From Orobanche coerulescens (taxonomy: Eukaryota > Streptophyta > Magnoliopsida > Lamiales > Orobanchaceae): 64,000 nt of DNA. How positions within the stretch are numbered: position 1 is the first letter of the stretch; each line of letters begins with the position of its first letter. Below the pieces are notes generated by a model. That model saw nothing but the letters and a program-made list of their open reading frames with translations, had not been told where the DNA came from and ran no database searches. This document shows positions 9,530 through 22,469 of this stretch, piece by piece. The DNA lies in contig CM065811.1 in the NCBI GenBank assembly GCA_033398695.1, positions 112,081,501-112,145,500 of the forward strand. The letters are read 5' to 3'. Made by a program: the position numbers and the translations under genes.

Positions 9530-11694
9530 AATATAGAAGTCGACGCTCATCGGCCGCAGACTATTAACTTCAAGCGAAAAAGAAGTTTACATCTCTTAGA
9601 TATTTTATTATAAACCCTGATCCCAAGGGGCGTCATAGTTAAGGAGTTTTATACTCGGGAGACGCACCTCTTCTTTATGGGCTTTATATTTATCGTCTTT
9701 TTGCATTTATATTGTTGAGTGGTTACTGCCTTTCAGCTAGTTTCAATGTTTTTCACTTCCACTACTTTGTGCTTCTTCTAGAGTAATAATAAGAACATTT
9801 TTCCTTTATGCAAATATATTATTCTCACGAATATGTGACACATGCTTCTTCATAAGCATTGTCATATTAAAATGATTTCATATGATCCCACCGTGTGATA
9901 TGATCAATATGAGATTTATTGAGTAATTAATTCCTAGTGACAGTTTTTCATATCACTTGTCAAATGATCTCACCATGCGGTGTAATTTACATGGGATTTT
10001 CTTTAGTTAAGCGGTGATAGATTGTGATGTCACTTGCACAATTTTCTCCGTTTGTATTTAATAATCATAGAGATCGGATATTAGTGTCATCACCTGCTTC
10101 TTCTTCGAGAGCAGAATTTGAATCACTGATCAACTACTTCTTCAGAGTAGGATTTATTTCTTTCAACTGGTATTCTAAGAGCAAGATTTAGATAATCGAT
10201 TAACTACTTCTTCAAAGTAGGATTTATTTTTATCAGTTGCTTTTTCGGGAGCATGATTTATGAACCATTCATGTGGTATAACCAACCACGATGGTGATAT
10301 ATAATATTTTAATTCCATAAATATATAAAACCATACATTTTGTGATAATTGAACGGATCACATGGGAGATATTGTAAATATGTAGAAGCATCCTTCTTGT
10401 GATAATTAAACTCATCACATGGGATGTATTATTATTGCAGAAAATAAATTTGAGAGATGATTTAACCCACCACTGAGATAAATAAAAGAATAAATTAAAT
10501 TGCAAAATAATTAACTATTTTTACGATTGCAGGATTGTCTAATCAGTTCATTATAGTCAAGGTTATATGATTATATGTCAATTATCAACCGCCATCAATG
10601 CTGCCAGTTGCCGGCGGCAGTGCCACCTGGTCGGCACAAACATCAACAAATCACTTTATAAAATTTCCATAATACAAAAGTATGTATCCATAAGTTCAGG
10701 TTTTCTGATCGAGGTACTAATCCATATATATTTAATAAATTCTGGGCGGTTTCGTATACTGCTTTTCTCGGTATAACTTATTTCAAAAGATATTATTATC
10801 CATACCAATATTAATGTCAAGTTGAAACTCTCATAAAATTATTACGATCTTATCAAGAAAAATTAATTCAGATTATGAACAGTTGTTATATGTGACAAAA
10901 ATCAAATTTATGATTTTAATGAATTATAATAGTATTTTATTCTTTTATATTTCATTAGTTTTCTTTGTCCTTAATTTCTCTGTCCTCTGACCGTCTTTCT
11001 TTTCAGCTTCTTCTTCGTCCCTTATTTTAATTCCGTTTACTTTGTTTGTTTTAATATAATAATTTAAGAACATATAATAAAACTAGTATACCACCGTATA
11101 AAATACGGGAACGTAACAAATATTCACATAGAAATGCATAATACCCAACCATTCACCGTAAATTTTATAGCATTTTTTTGTAAATTACATTAGTTGTTCT
11201 ATTTACGATTACACCATTTTTGTCGCAATAAAAAAATTGAAGTCTTTTGTGCTCTTCACTATGATACGGTTACATATAACTTACCACGATTGAATACGAG
11301 TCTTATGCGAGAGTGCATAACTATGAAAAAGCATAATTAGTGAAAACTGTCGTCTTTGAAAATTTAAATGCCAATCTACTATCTAACGAGTTTAATATCA
11401 TTTGTGGAATAAATATTTTACTCCTAAATATGTAGTATAACAAAATAAATATTATAAAAGCAATTGTACCAAAATATTGCAAATATGCATGATCCAAATC
11501 ATATTAGAAAATAAAATAAACATAACTAAAGTCTCTCACATAATCGATTATAGTTGCAATAGCACAACTCACAGGAATTTCCTATTTTTTGAGAGATAGA
11601 AAATTAAAAATAATTAAAATACTTACCGAGATATATTTTAAAAAAGAGTTTTAGTCAATTTTTATTCCTTATAACCCTATTTTATATAGAGACA
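9530..11694. other. AT-rich intergenic DNA with short repeats
   Basis: No gene is recognised. There is a two-unit direct repeat (CAACTACTTC..GTAGGATTTATTT) at about 10120-10262. Two copies of TTGTGATAATT(G/A)AAC..ATCACATGGGA occur at about 10338-10368 and 10398-10430, and related CATGGGATTT blocks lie at 9880-10000. These resemble old LTR or UTR pieces, but no element boundary can be drawn. From 10780 on the sequence is plain AT-rich DNA. Confidence 0.45.
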
Positions 11695-13105
11695 TGTAGG
11701 TCACAAGTCGTCCAGGTACAAGTCTAGAGGGGGGGGGGGGTGAATAGACTTGTAGAAACTCTTAAACTCTTTTTCACGAAGAGTGAGTTTCTTCAGCTGA
11801 AAGGTAAACAAATGACTTGGAGTCGTTTGTTCTTTAATATATGCGGAAGTCAGCTGATGACGAATAGAAAGCAACTAATGAAACACTTAACAATGAATGT
11901 AGCAGTTAAAGTATGATGTAGTAAAACAGTAAATAACACAGGCAATTATAGTGGTCTCAGAGGTGGGGTAATCCTCTACTAATCCACTTTTCTCCAAACC
12001 AGTTGGAGATGAATTCACTATAATTTTCAACCATTGATAAATATTACAGTGATTCAAACCACACTACAACAGCTTCCAACCAGTGGAAATCCGTGCCGTT
12101 GTACACACTTGACTGCCTTGCACCTCTTGGTCCTCGATCCTTGGATGCCTTTACAGTCTCTTTCTTCAACCAGTGAAGTACCCCGTACTCAGGATTATAG
12201 ACAAGAGTTTTTGTCTTCTCCAACTAAGAGCTTCTTTAAGTATGAACTCTTAGAACCGCTCTTTTCTCGATGCTATTGATTGCTTTAGATTGCTTGATTG
12301 CTTTGATCGCTTGAAAGTATGTTCGCACCGGTAGTTGCTCAGCTTCAAATCTTCGGATATATATAGGTCACGATCTCTGAGCTTTTTCCTTGTAGCCGTT
12401 GCAAATCTTTTGAAAAAATCCGTCCCTTGGAGGGAGACTTCTTTGTTTAATCTTTCTGAACGTTGCAAGGCTGGATTCCCATAATTTTATTTTATCTTCC
12501 GACCGTTGTGAAGACTTCTGCATGTGAGCGCCGAATCTTTTAAATATAAAACGATTAAAGTCTTCAAGGTGGGTCTGGATGATTTATTTAAATCATATCT
12601 CTTGCGGGAATCACTCCAATTTGTCTCTTTACGTTGCATGTGACTTTCCGTAATACTAGACTTTTCAACGCATGCTGACGTGGACTTGCAGTACTTGGCT
12701 GCCTTCGACTAGGCTGATATGCAGCTAACATCTCTGCAGTCAGGACCTCTCTGCTATTCACTGTTTGTGACTTATCTGATCAGGTGACTTCCCTGAAGTA
12801 CCTTGGCTGCAGTCTGGTCAAACTTCTCTGATAAATTTTGTTGACCAGAGCTACTCTGACTGGACTCGGCTGATCCTCTCTGATGGACTTAGATGCACTT
12901 GGTACTTAACCGATTTTCAGCCTAACTAATATTTGGCCTACAGAAGATACTCATTTGGTTCTTCTTTACATTTTGCCAAGTTTTATACTTAACATATTTG
13001 GCCTATGGAAGATACTCATTTGGTTCTTCCTTACATTTTTGCCAAGTAATAAACATTTGATTTTATATTAATGACATCATCAAAATCTAACAAGTATTCC
13101 TAACA
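11695..13105 (-). repeat. 3' LTR of the SIRE-type element
   Basis: 1411 bases, beginning TGTTAGGAATACTTG on the minus strand at 13105 and ending at 11695. A run of 12 G (plus strand 11729-11740) lies near its 3' end; the 5' LTR has 11 at the same place. An open frame inside (12034-12279) is repeated in the other LTR at 22807-23052 and is LTR sequence, not a gene. Confidence 0.92.
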
Positions 13106-13120
13106 AATTCCCCCTATTTT
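13106..13120 (-). other. Polypurine tract of the SIRE-type element
   Basis: The minus strand reads AAAATAGGGGGAATT immediately before the 3' LTR start, the usual place and composition of the plus-strand primer. Confidence 0.85.
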
Positions 13121-13306
13121 GATGATGGCAAAACTTTAACCAAGTAATCAAATGACCAAGTCTGCACTTAAGTGCAAGACACAAACTAAAATCAGTCTAA
13201 TATTGAGACAACTGGAAATTGTCATTCAACAAACTGTTATAAAACTTTTCTGACTTGATTATGATTGAAATTTACAAGAAAGTTTTTACACGTACAGAAA
13301 ATAAAA

Positions 13307-16300
13307 TTACAAGTACAAAGAAATAAAGTCATCTGCCTCTTCCTCTGCCTCTGCGAATAGCCGTTTGTGCCCGAATGGTTTGGCTCCAATTGGTCTTATC
13401 TTGACTGGAGCAAGACCATATTTCCTCTTCACAACAAGAGCTGCAAAGTCTTGTTCTTGTTGTGATGTAAATCTATTCTCAAGACATAACTGCTTGATTT
13501 CTCTTTGAAGCTCTAGCTCATTAAGCTCATTATCCAGACAGGTCGGCGCTTCCTCTGCTCTGAATAAGGGAATCATAGGATAAGCATTTTGATCCTTAGC
13601 ATGCTTCTTCAGAATAGTCCAGAGGTTTGGGTAAGCTTCTTCCATGAAATTGATGAAGATCTGATGTGGGGAGACATTATCATCCTGGAGTATTTCCCAG
13701 ATGTAATAATCTCTGATGAATTTCTTCTTTGCAGTTCCCCACATGGGCAGGGCTTCATATGGAATAAAGTCCTCAACATACCATAGCTCCTTTCCTTCCC
13801 ATTCTAGAGTAGGCCCAAAACCTCCTCTAGTCCTCCTTCTCTTGCCTTCAGGCTGGTCAGCCTGTTCATCTGGATCTGCACTTCCTTTCCTCTTCAGACT
13901 TGAAGGTCCTTCAATTTGAAGGATATCTTGCTTCTTCTTTGATCCTATCTCCGCCCTTATCTCTCCTTGATTACTTCCTTCCCCCTGAACTCTCTCTTCC
14001 CCCTTTTTGCCAGCATCAACTAGGGTAGTTAATTGCTGCTCCATTCTGCTCATCCAATCAGACATGCCAAATGGCATTCTGTTGTTGGTAGGGGGAGGGG
14101 GCTGAGGAATCTCTCTCTGCAGTAGAGTGTCGATCTTTGCATTGATTGATTGAAGGTAAGGAGTGACCTGAGGCGTTAGCAGCTCTCCAATTGTATCTTT
14201 GATGATTTGCCTGATCAGCTCAGTCATGGCAGGAGATATCTGAGCTGAGGGAGAGTGCTCTCCTGAGCCTTCTGCAAAAGAACCACTAGACTGCAAGCTT
14301 CTGTCTGCAGCTGGTAGTTCAGAGGAGGTTTTCTCCGGGGTCCCTGACCTGGAGTCTTCAGCTAACTCTGCGTCTAGGCTGGTGTACCGGGCAGGTACCA
14401 CAGTCCTGTCTGCAGCTTCTTGAATTGGCTCTGGCTCCGGCTCTGGTTCCTTTTCTTCTTCTTTCTCTTTCTCTTCCTCTTTCTCCTGATCCTCCTCCTT
14501 CTCTTCTTCTGCCTTTTCCTTTTCTTCCTCCTCATCCTTTTCTTTTTCATTTTCTTTTTTGGCTCCTGCATCTCCTCCATCATTATCATCACTATCATCA
14601 TCATTGTTATCATCATCCTTCTCCTCTTCTTCTCCTTCATCATCATCATCCTTTTCATCATCATCCTCCTTTTCTCCTTCATCTTTTTCTTGTTCTACCT
14701 CTTCTCCTTCTTCTTCTTCTTCTTCATCAGCCAACTCTTCTGTTTTCTCAATTTCTCCTGACTGTTTTTCAACTAGAGTATTTTCTTTTGTTCTTCTCTC
14801 TTCCTGCTCTTCTTCTTCTTCTTCTTCATCAACCAAATCAACTACTTCTTTATTTCCTTCTCCATCTACTTCCTCAATTCTAATTTCTTTTTCAACTTCC
14901 TCCTCCTCCTCTTCTCCAAAAGAACCATCAAAAATGCTAAGCATTATGGAATGGATAAATTGATCCATGTTTGTTTTAAAATGGGACATGAACCAATTAT
15001 CCTGGAGGATCAACACTAAGTCTGATTCTTTACAGAAGTGAATCAGAACCTCCTCTGTGGCTTGGGGATATTCCCAACCACTAGTTGCAATGTAAGTTTG
15101 AAGGTTTGTAAAAGTCAGAGTTTTGAAAAATTTCCACTCGTCAAAAATATTGACAAAAGAGTGTTTTAATGCTTGTAGCTTAACAAGCTGGAGTTGCTCA
15201 ATTGATAGGTTGAAAGTATTGTTTTCTAGCAGGTTAAAGGTATAATTAGCTTCAGGGATAGAAATTATGAGACCTGCTTCTTCTTCTTCGGAAGTGTAGG
15301 CTGGGGGGGTGAGTACAGGTACAATCCGAGTCTCGAGGGTGCCTTGTGCAGACAGGTCTTCCAGATGAATTGGTGATCTGGCTGAGGGACCGGCAAGATG
15401 TTCAGACTGCTCTTCCTCACTAAATTGCAGTTTCCTTGGCCTCTTGGGAGAGGGTTCTCGTGATGACTGCAGAATAGAGGGTCCTTCAGGGGCTGGTACC
15501 CTTCTCTTAAATCTGACTGCAATGGGAGTGTCGTCGGACTCGGTGTCAGACTCGACTGTAGTTGTGATATCAGTTGCAGGTCTGTCCGACTCTCCTGATG
15601 AATAGTATCTCGAATATGTTCTTGTGTCCGGCAGCTCCTTCAACATCTGAGCTGCTCTCCCAGTGCCTCCGAATTTCCTCACCTTCTCGTGGTCCATATG
15701 ACCAAGCCTTTTATTGGGGTGGAAGGGGTCAGTGCTTCCCTTTGCCACACCAGTCTTTTCCAAAAACCAACTTAGCTGCGTTCCAAACGCCAGCTTTGTT
15801 TTGAACCTCTTCTCGTCAACAAGCCATTCGGCTTTGTTGACCTCTCGCACGAGTTGTCTGAAGATGTAGTCTGCCCAGTCAACTTCTTCTTCCTGAATCA
15901 GTGCTCCCAGCACCATAAACTTCGATGACGACAGTTGATCATAACTGCCGGCCATCCCCATTATTATTTTGTTGGTAATGTCCAATGCGAAATGGTAAAT
16001 CTTCTTGAGTTCACTCCTCTTGGCAGTGAATTTCAGTTTTTTCGGGATATTTTCCACCTTAATCTTCTTCCAGGTTTCGGCGGCGGATTGCTTGAGAGCT
16101 TCGACCGCTAAACCACGGTGCTTCATTCCGAAGACAGTACGAATCGTCTCTCGAGAAATGCTGACTGTTATTCCGCCAACTGTGCTATGAATTCCGTCTT
16201 GAATCAAATAAGCTTCGCGATAGAACTCGATGACATCCTATTTGTACAGGTGTTGAGGATTGATGTCTAGAAATGGGTAGATCCCATTAAGCTTCATTGC

Positions 16301-16426
16301 GCGAATCAGATTAAGCATGTCGTAGTCCTCCAGATTGGCTTCCAATAAGCCTTCAAAGTCGACGACCAACGAGAAAATGATCTGGTCTTTCACCGCCTTC
16401 AAATTAACTCCTTCGAGAGATGCCAT
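13307..16426 (-). CDS. Large extra ORF of the SIRE-type element (env-position protein)
   Basis: From an ATG at 16426 (MASLEGVNLKAVKD) the frame runs to 13307, about 1040 codons, with a single in-frame TAG at codon 63; after it the frame is open for 966 codons. The N-terminal third is compact, with DVIEFYREAYLIQDG and TVGGITVSISRETI, a pattern I recall from many unnamed retroelement-linked proteins of asterid genomes. The centre is disordered, with a Glu/Asp/Lys tract of over 100 residues. The C-terminal part has a basic nuclear-localisation-like GKRRRTRGG and then a second compact segment (LEWEGKELWYVEDFIPYEAL). I see no signal peptide or membrane segment, so although it sits where SIRE elements carry an env-like ORF, it does not look like an envelope protein. 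A TATA-like AATATATATTT lies about 300 bases upstream. Function unknown. Confidence 0.7.
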
Positions 16427-16991
16427 TTCTGCAAATAAAAGATTTTAGCGTATTTGGTGTTCAAGAAATTTTGCTCTGAAAAATCTAGGGTTTCTGTAAG
16501 CGTAAAGAGTAAAGTGAAAGGTCTTCTTTCCTTATAAAGAAGATGAAAAGACGTTTGTATTAATTTATTATATATTTGAAACGGTGGTACGCCTTTTGAT
16601 ATTCTTTTGAATTTCAAATTTGAATCGGTGGCCCAGTTTAAAATTCGACGGTTGATTCTGATTAGCCACCGTGGAGGTTGATTTAATAGGCGATTGACGC
16701 GTGTATTAAAATTGCTACTAGGCCTAGGAAAATATATATTTAAATGCCATTTGTTATCCAAAATTAATATAATAATATCATAAATATGGCAGATAATAAT
16801 TAAATATTCAGAGGTCAGTTTAGAAAACTTAGCTGGTCTAATTTGTTGACTGTTGACCGCTCTGAAACAGGTGAGTTGACTTCTCGCCTGGTATTCTGAT
16901 CAGCTAGGTTCCTTTGTTCGTCCTTCGTCTTCTTGCCTGGATCAGCTAGGGTCTGATTCTCCAGCTGGGTCCGTCCTTCCTCTGAAATGCT

Positions 16992-18941
16992 TCAGCTTGC
17001 TTCAGTACTAGATTCCCAATCTAGTAACCCAAGATCTCTGCTCAGCTCCAGAAATCTTTCTTCTGGCAAGGGTTTAGTGAAGATGTCAGCTATCTGGTGG
17101 TCTGTGCTGACTCTTTCAACTCTAACCCTTTTGTTAAGCACATGGTCTCTGATGAAGTGGTGCTTAACATCAATATGCTTCGTCCTTGAATGCAAAACTG
17201 GATTTTTGGTTATTGCAATAGCACTATTGTTGTCACACCAGATTGGAACTTCGTTGGCAATGATATTATAATCCCTTAGCTGCTGTCTAATCCATAAAAT
17301 TTGTGCACAACAGCTACCTGCAGCTAGGTATTCTGACTCTGTAGTGGAGATAGAGTTAGAAACCTGCTTCTTGCTAAACCAGGATATCAGTCTGGTTCCT
17401 AGGAATTGACACGTTCCACTAGTGCTCTTCCTGTTGATTTTGCATCCTGCGAAATCCGCATCTGAGTATCCTGACAGCTCGAAGTTATCATCCTTGGGAT
17501 ACCATAGTCCAACATTAATTGTAGACTTAAGGTACTTTATTATCCTCTTGGCTGCATCTAGGTGTGATTGCTTCGGTTTGGACCGGAATTGTGCACAAAC
17601 TCCTACGGCATAGGATATATCTGGCCTGCTTGCAGTGAGGTACAGAAGAGATCCAATGAGTCCTCTGTAGTGGGTTGAGTCCACTGATATGCCTGCCTCG
17701 TCTGCATCCAGGTGAGTACTTGTGCTCATAGGAATTCTTGCGGGATTGGCTGATTCCATTCCATATCTCTTGATAAGATCTCTGGTATACTTTGCTTGGT
17801 TGATGAAAATTCCTTTTTCCATCTGCTTAACTTGTAGTCCGAGAAAGAAGTTAAGCTTTCCCATCATACTCATCTCAAATTCTCCTTGCATGAGGTTGGA
17901 GAATTTCTCGCATAACTCTAGATTGGTTGATCCGAATATGATGTCATCCACATATATTTGAACTATTAATGTGTGGCCTTCGTTCTCCACTCTGAATAGG
18001 GTCTTGTCCACCTTTCCTTTGCAAAAACCATTCTTCTCAAGAAACACAGACAGTGTTTCATACCATGCTCTTGGTGCTTGCTTCAGTCCATAGAGAGCCT
18101 TCAACAGCTTGTAGACTTTGTCTCCTTTGACAAAACCTGGGGGTTGCTCTACATAGACTTCTTCTTCTAGAATTCCATTCAGAAAAGCACTCTTTACATC
18201 CATCTGATATACTTCAAAGTCTTTGAATGCAGCATATGCGAGGAATAGTCTGATGGCTTCTAATCTTGCAACAGGTGCATAGGTTTCATCAAAATCTATT
18301 CCTTCACACTGTGCATAACCTTTTGCTACAAGTCTGGCTTTATTCCTAACAACAGCTCCGTCTTCACCACTCTTGTTTTTATACACCCATTTGGTGCCAA
18401 TAATTTTCTTGTGATCAGGTCTGTCTGTTAGTTGCCAAACTTTGTTTCTTTCCATCTGCTCCAATTCCTCTTGCATGGCATTAATCCATGAATAATCTTC
18501 CAAGGCTTGTTCTGTGGTTTTAGGTTCAATTTGCGACATAAAACATGAGAACATCGCCATTCCTGCTGGTAGGGTTGACTGTCTCGTCTTAACTCCATCA
18601 GTCAACTTTCCAATAATTTGCGGAATTGGGTGATCCTTGAGCCATTTGGGAATATCGTCCTCTTCTGGGTTTGTTCCCCCTGTTGGATTGCCTTGGTGGA
18701 TTTCTGCATCAGCTGGGTTCTGGTCTGCAACTGGATCAGCTACCGTCTTGTCATCTGCAGGTTGGTTCTGATCTGCAGATGAGTCTTTGTCAGCTACGGC
18801 TGGGTCTCCTTCAGCGGCAACTGGATCAGATAGGTTTGGTGATCCTGTCTGATCTGCAGTTGGGTCTTCAGCAGCTGCAGTTGGGTCATCAGGCTAGTCT
18901 GCAGGTGAGTCCACCATTCCAGTATCATGAACAATGACTTC
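16992..18941 (-). pseudogene. Copia reverse transcriptase and RNase H
   Basis: The 537-codon open segment 18605-16992 holds the copia RT domain: [52 protein letters not shown], and the catalytic YVDD at about residues 218-221. RNase H follows, with [28 protein letters not shown], and the tail [12 protein letters not shown] and ADIFTKPLP. Upstream to 18893 the frame is open through an Ala/Asp/Pro-rich linker with ADP, ADQ and ADK repeats. In-frame stops separate it from integrase: TAG at about 18895 and TAA at about 18943. No ATG start is expected, because this is part of a polyprotein. All key RT residues are present. Confidence 0.9.
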
Positions 18942-20319
18942 TTAAAGGGTTGCTGACTTGAGCTTGTTTTCAATTAGCTCAACTTGTTTCCTGTACTCAA
19001 TGGTAGATTCATCAAAAACAACATGGGGTGTTTCCTCCACAACTAAGGTTCTTTTATTAAAAACTCTATATGCCTTGCTTCTTTGGGAATATCCCATAAA
19101 GAGACCGTCATCAGTTTTAGCATCAAAGGCATTTAGCTGTGTTTTACCGTTGTTGTGGATGAAACACTTACAACCAAAAACATGAAAGTAAGCAACGGTA
19201 GGAGTTCTATTATTCCAGACCTCATAGGGAGTTTTTCCATGTCTCCCTACTATCATACTCCTGTTCTGGGTGTGATAGGCTGTGTTGACAGCTTCAGCCC
19301 AGAACCTTTTGGGTAGGTCCGCTTCTGCAATCATGGACCTTGCTGCTTCCTTCAGGGTTCTGTTCCTTCTTTCAGCAACACCATTCTCTGGGCGTCCCGG
19401 CCGCAGAGCTCATCTTTGGATCCCATTCGATCGCCGTGTCGGTTATCGCCTTGTTGAGAAACTCTCCTCCTCTATCTGATCTGATCTTGATTATGGAAAG
19501 GGATTTCTCATTCTGGATCCTTCTCAGCAGCTCAGGTAACTTGGTCAAGGTTTCACTTTTCTTGTATAGGAAGATAATCCAAGTGTACCTTAAATAATCA
19601 TCTACTATTACAAGTGCATGTTTCCGGCCGCTCAACGTCCTTGGTTTGATAGGACCAAATAGATCCATGTGGAGTAGATCTAAGATCCTTGTTGTGAGCG
19701 TTGTAGGCTGAACTGGCTTGAACGGCGCTCTGGTCTGCTTTCCTTTCTAACATACATCACAGAGTGCTTCCTTCTTGAATGCTTCATTTGGAAGTCCTCT
19801 GACCAGCTTCTGAGAACTAATCTAGTTGATGGCTTTAAAGTTCAGGTGACATAGTCTTTTGTGCCACAGCCATCCATTCTCAGCTACTGTCTTGGATAGA
19901 AAACAGGAGTTAGGTGTTCCTGTGTTCCAATCAATCATGTAGACATCTCTCCTTCTGAAACCTTGTAGCTTTACTTCTCCAGATAAGATATCTATTACCA
20001 TACACTTCAAGATGGTGAATACTACTAGGTTCTTCTCGTCACAGAATTGGCTTATGCTCAGGAGGTTGTACTTGAGTCCTTTGACATAATGAACTTTGGA
20101 TATCACAATGTTTCCTCGGTGCAGCTCTCCAAAGCCTTTTGTCTGTCCTCTAGAGCTATCTCCAAAGGTTACATCGGGACCTCTTTCTTTGATGTATTTG
20201 GACAGCATCTTCTTGTTCCCGGTCATATGCCTCGAGCATCCAGAATCTACAAACCATTCTTCACCTCCAAAATTTGAGCTTGTGGAGATGTGGTTGTAGT
20301 CCTTCCACCTTTTCTGCAA
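18942..20319 (-). pseudogene. Copia protease and integrase
   Basis: The order follows copia pol. WFVDSGCSRHM is the aspartic protease active site (DSG). WLWHKRLCHLNF is the GAG-pre-integrase zinc motif. The integrase core has MDLFGPI and VIVDDY (first Asp), IRSDRGGEF (second Asp) and then AAGTPRE. Here the frame is lost: at about 19380 the expected NGVAER segment is shifted, and downstream the frame used by the C-terminal segment (SMIAEADLPKRFWAEAVNTA, FHVFGCKCF) continues into RT. A further stop lies near 19820, and an in-frame TAA at 20319 separates it from gag. The protein cannot be made as one chain. Confidence 0.88.
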
Positions 20320-22389
20320 TTAGACAAGCAGAGATTTAGGTACCCAAATTTGTGTGGGTCCTTTGGGGTTAGCTGGTTTCCTGGAGAATTGATTTCTCCT
20401 TGGATTATAGAAATTGTTATTATTATTATTATAACCCTCATAAGGTGTCTGTGGTCGAGGTCTGAATCTCCTGGTTGGATTGTTTACCGGATATTCCTCA
20501 AAATTTTGATAGTGTGGGCCATTTCTAAATCTAAGCTGAGACCATTTATTAAATCTTTGTGGTCTCCACACTAGTTCATTTTGGTAATTAGGATAACCTT
20601 GAGGTTTCCATCTGCCCCTCCCATTATGAAATCTGTTTTTAGGGAGTCGTTGGTAATAGTGGGCATGTTGTCTGGGCTGCTGCTTTTGCCTGGGCCACTG
20701 CCTAGTCACCTGTCTACGTGGCTGTTTGGTGTAACCTGACTGCAGCCTAGACATTTGACTTGGCTGTTGCCTGTTTTTGAATATCGGTTTATATACTGTG
20801 CTCAAGAAATGAGACAATTGTTTCTCCCTTGATAAACTTGGTTTCGTAACTAGAGGGAGTGTGAGAATCATATCCAAGGCCTGATTTGGTATATAGTGAC
20901 CTTTATAAGTACACAATTCTCCCGAGTTGAAGACGCCTTCGTGGGAGTTTATTTCCTGCGCCTGAGTCTTATTTATCTGAGCCAGCTTAGTAAACTCGGC
21001 TTTGGCATGAGCAAGTGCAGCTGATTTTTCTTTAAGTAAAGTGGTTAGTCGATCTATCTCAGCTGTATTAACATTTGCCTGGTTTTTAAAGTCACCGTAG
21101 TTATCTCAACCTTATTCAGATCTAGCCGAGTTTTTCAAATCATTTTTCACCGCCTATTCTCATCTTGCGCTTGAGTCTTCTCACGACATGACTTGGTGTG
21201 CAGATTTGAGTGTTTCAAAATCTTTAAATAACTGATTTACCGATTCATGTAGATCCATATCTTGTGACATGGCTGAGCTATTATTTGAACCGGTGGGTTT
21301 AGAAGTTACCTCTTCATCAGCTAGGTTTGCCATCAGGCAGTCATACTCCTCATCTTCATCAGAAAAGAATCCGCTGCTTGATTCGACATGCTCCTGGTCT
21401 TCTCTAATGAGGGCCTTTCTTCTTTCTTCTTTTCTGCCCACCTCCTTCTTGGTTTCGTCCTTCTTGAGCTCGGGACAATCCATTTGGATGTGTCCGATCT
21501 TGTGACAATTGTAGCATTCCACTTTCCAGCTTCCAGCCTTCTGGTTCCTTCTTGGATTCTCCTTATAATTTTTCTTATATTTGGAGTAGTGCTTTCTAAA
21601 ATTGCTGAACCTTTGCATTATAAACGCCATTTCTTCCTCAAAATCTAGTGGATTTGGAGGTTTCACATCAGATAGGCTCTTGGCAGGGGACTCGGCTGCA
21701 AATGCGATTCCCTTCTCTGCAGGCTCAGTTGATGATGAACTTGGAAGCTCGAACTCATAAGCCTTCAGATCAGAGAACAGCTCCTGGATCTTTATCTTAT
21801 TCAGGTCCTGGGACTCTCTCATGGCCACGGCCTTCATGCTCCATCCGGGGTTGAGATATCTGAGAACCTTTAGTGCCATTTCCCTGTTGCCATAGGTTTT
21901 GCTGAGGGAGGTGATCTCATTGATAATCTCAGTGAACCTTGTGTCCACTTGATCTATGGATTCACCATTCTTCATTTTAAAGTTGTCAAATTTTTGGATA
22001 GCAATTGACAGCTTGTTTTCCTTGACCAGCTCCGTTCCTTCACACATTAGGGCTAATGTGTCCCAGATTTCTTTGGCATTCTTGCAGTTCTTGATCTTGA
22101 CCATGGTGGATTTGTCAAGAGTCTGATATAATACATCTCTGGCCCGGTTATCAAGATTGGCCAGCTTTCTTTCTTCGGGAGTCAGGTCCGTCCTCTTCTT
22201 AGGAATCTTCTCTGGCTCCCCTGCTGCGATCTCCTCTGCTGTGTTGTCCTTCTCATAGATGAATGGACCGTCCTCGACGATGCACCACATGTCGTCATGA
22301 ATTGAAGATAAGTGTGCCTGCATCCTTATCTTCCACAGATCATACTCGTCAACTGAAAACACAGGGAGTCTAGAGTGCATGTGTTCCAT
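20320..22389 (-). CDS. Copia gag (SIRE-type), interrupted
   Basis: The ATG at 22389 (MEHMHSRLPVFSVDEYDLW) gives a 403-codon frame to 21181 with the copia gag (UBN2-like) pattern: ARDVLYQTLD, AKEIWDTLALMCEG, VLRYLNPGWSMKAVAM. A zinc knuckle CYNCHKIGHIQMDC follows and then an acidic tail. After 21181 the frame is lost for about 260 bases and resumes in the same frame at about 20916-20320 as an Asn/Gln/Arg-rich nucleic-acid-binding-like linker with many QPR and NNNN runs. Gag forms the particle around the element RNA. The start is chosen because it follows the leader after the primer-binding site and precedes the conserved FSVDEYDLWK. Confidence 0.85.
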
Positions 22390-22453
22390 TATAAAGTGAG
22401 AGTAAAGATATATATATCTGATATAGATCTGGTTCGTGAAATAAATGAACCAA

Positions 22454-22469
22454 CCGCTCCGATACCACT
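22454..22469 (-). other. Primer-binding site of the SIRE-type element
   Basis: The minus strand after the 5' LTR reads AGTGGTATCGGAGCGG, complementary in type to initiator-methionine tRNA, with the same A-to-G variant as elements A and C. Confidence 0.85.

Noticed and set aside
12034..12279. 81-codon ORF duplicated at 22807-23052
   Set aside because: It lies inside both LTRs of the SIRE-type element on the strand opposite to the element. The duplication is explained by the LTR pair.
14374..14963. Long plus-strand and shifted minus-strand ORFs rich in Leu/Phe/Ser or Lys/Arg
   Set aside because: They are shadows of the Glu/Asp/Lys-rich tract of the extra ORF. GAA/GAG/GAT repeats leave all other frames open.
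13307..16207. Calling the extra ORF an envelope gene
   Set aside because: Its position fits the env-like ORF of SIRE elements, but I see no signal peptide, membrane segment or fusion-type features.
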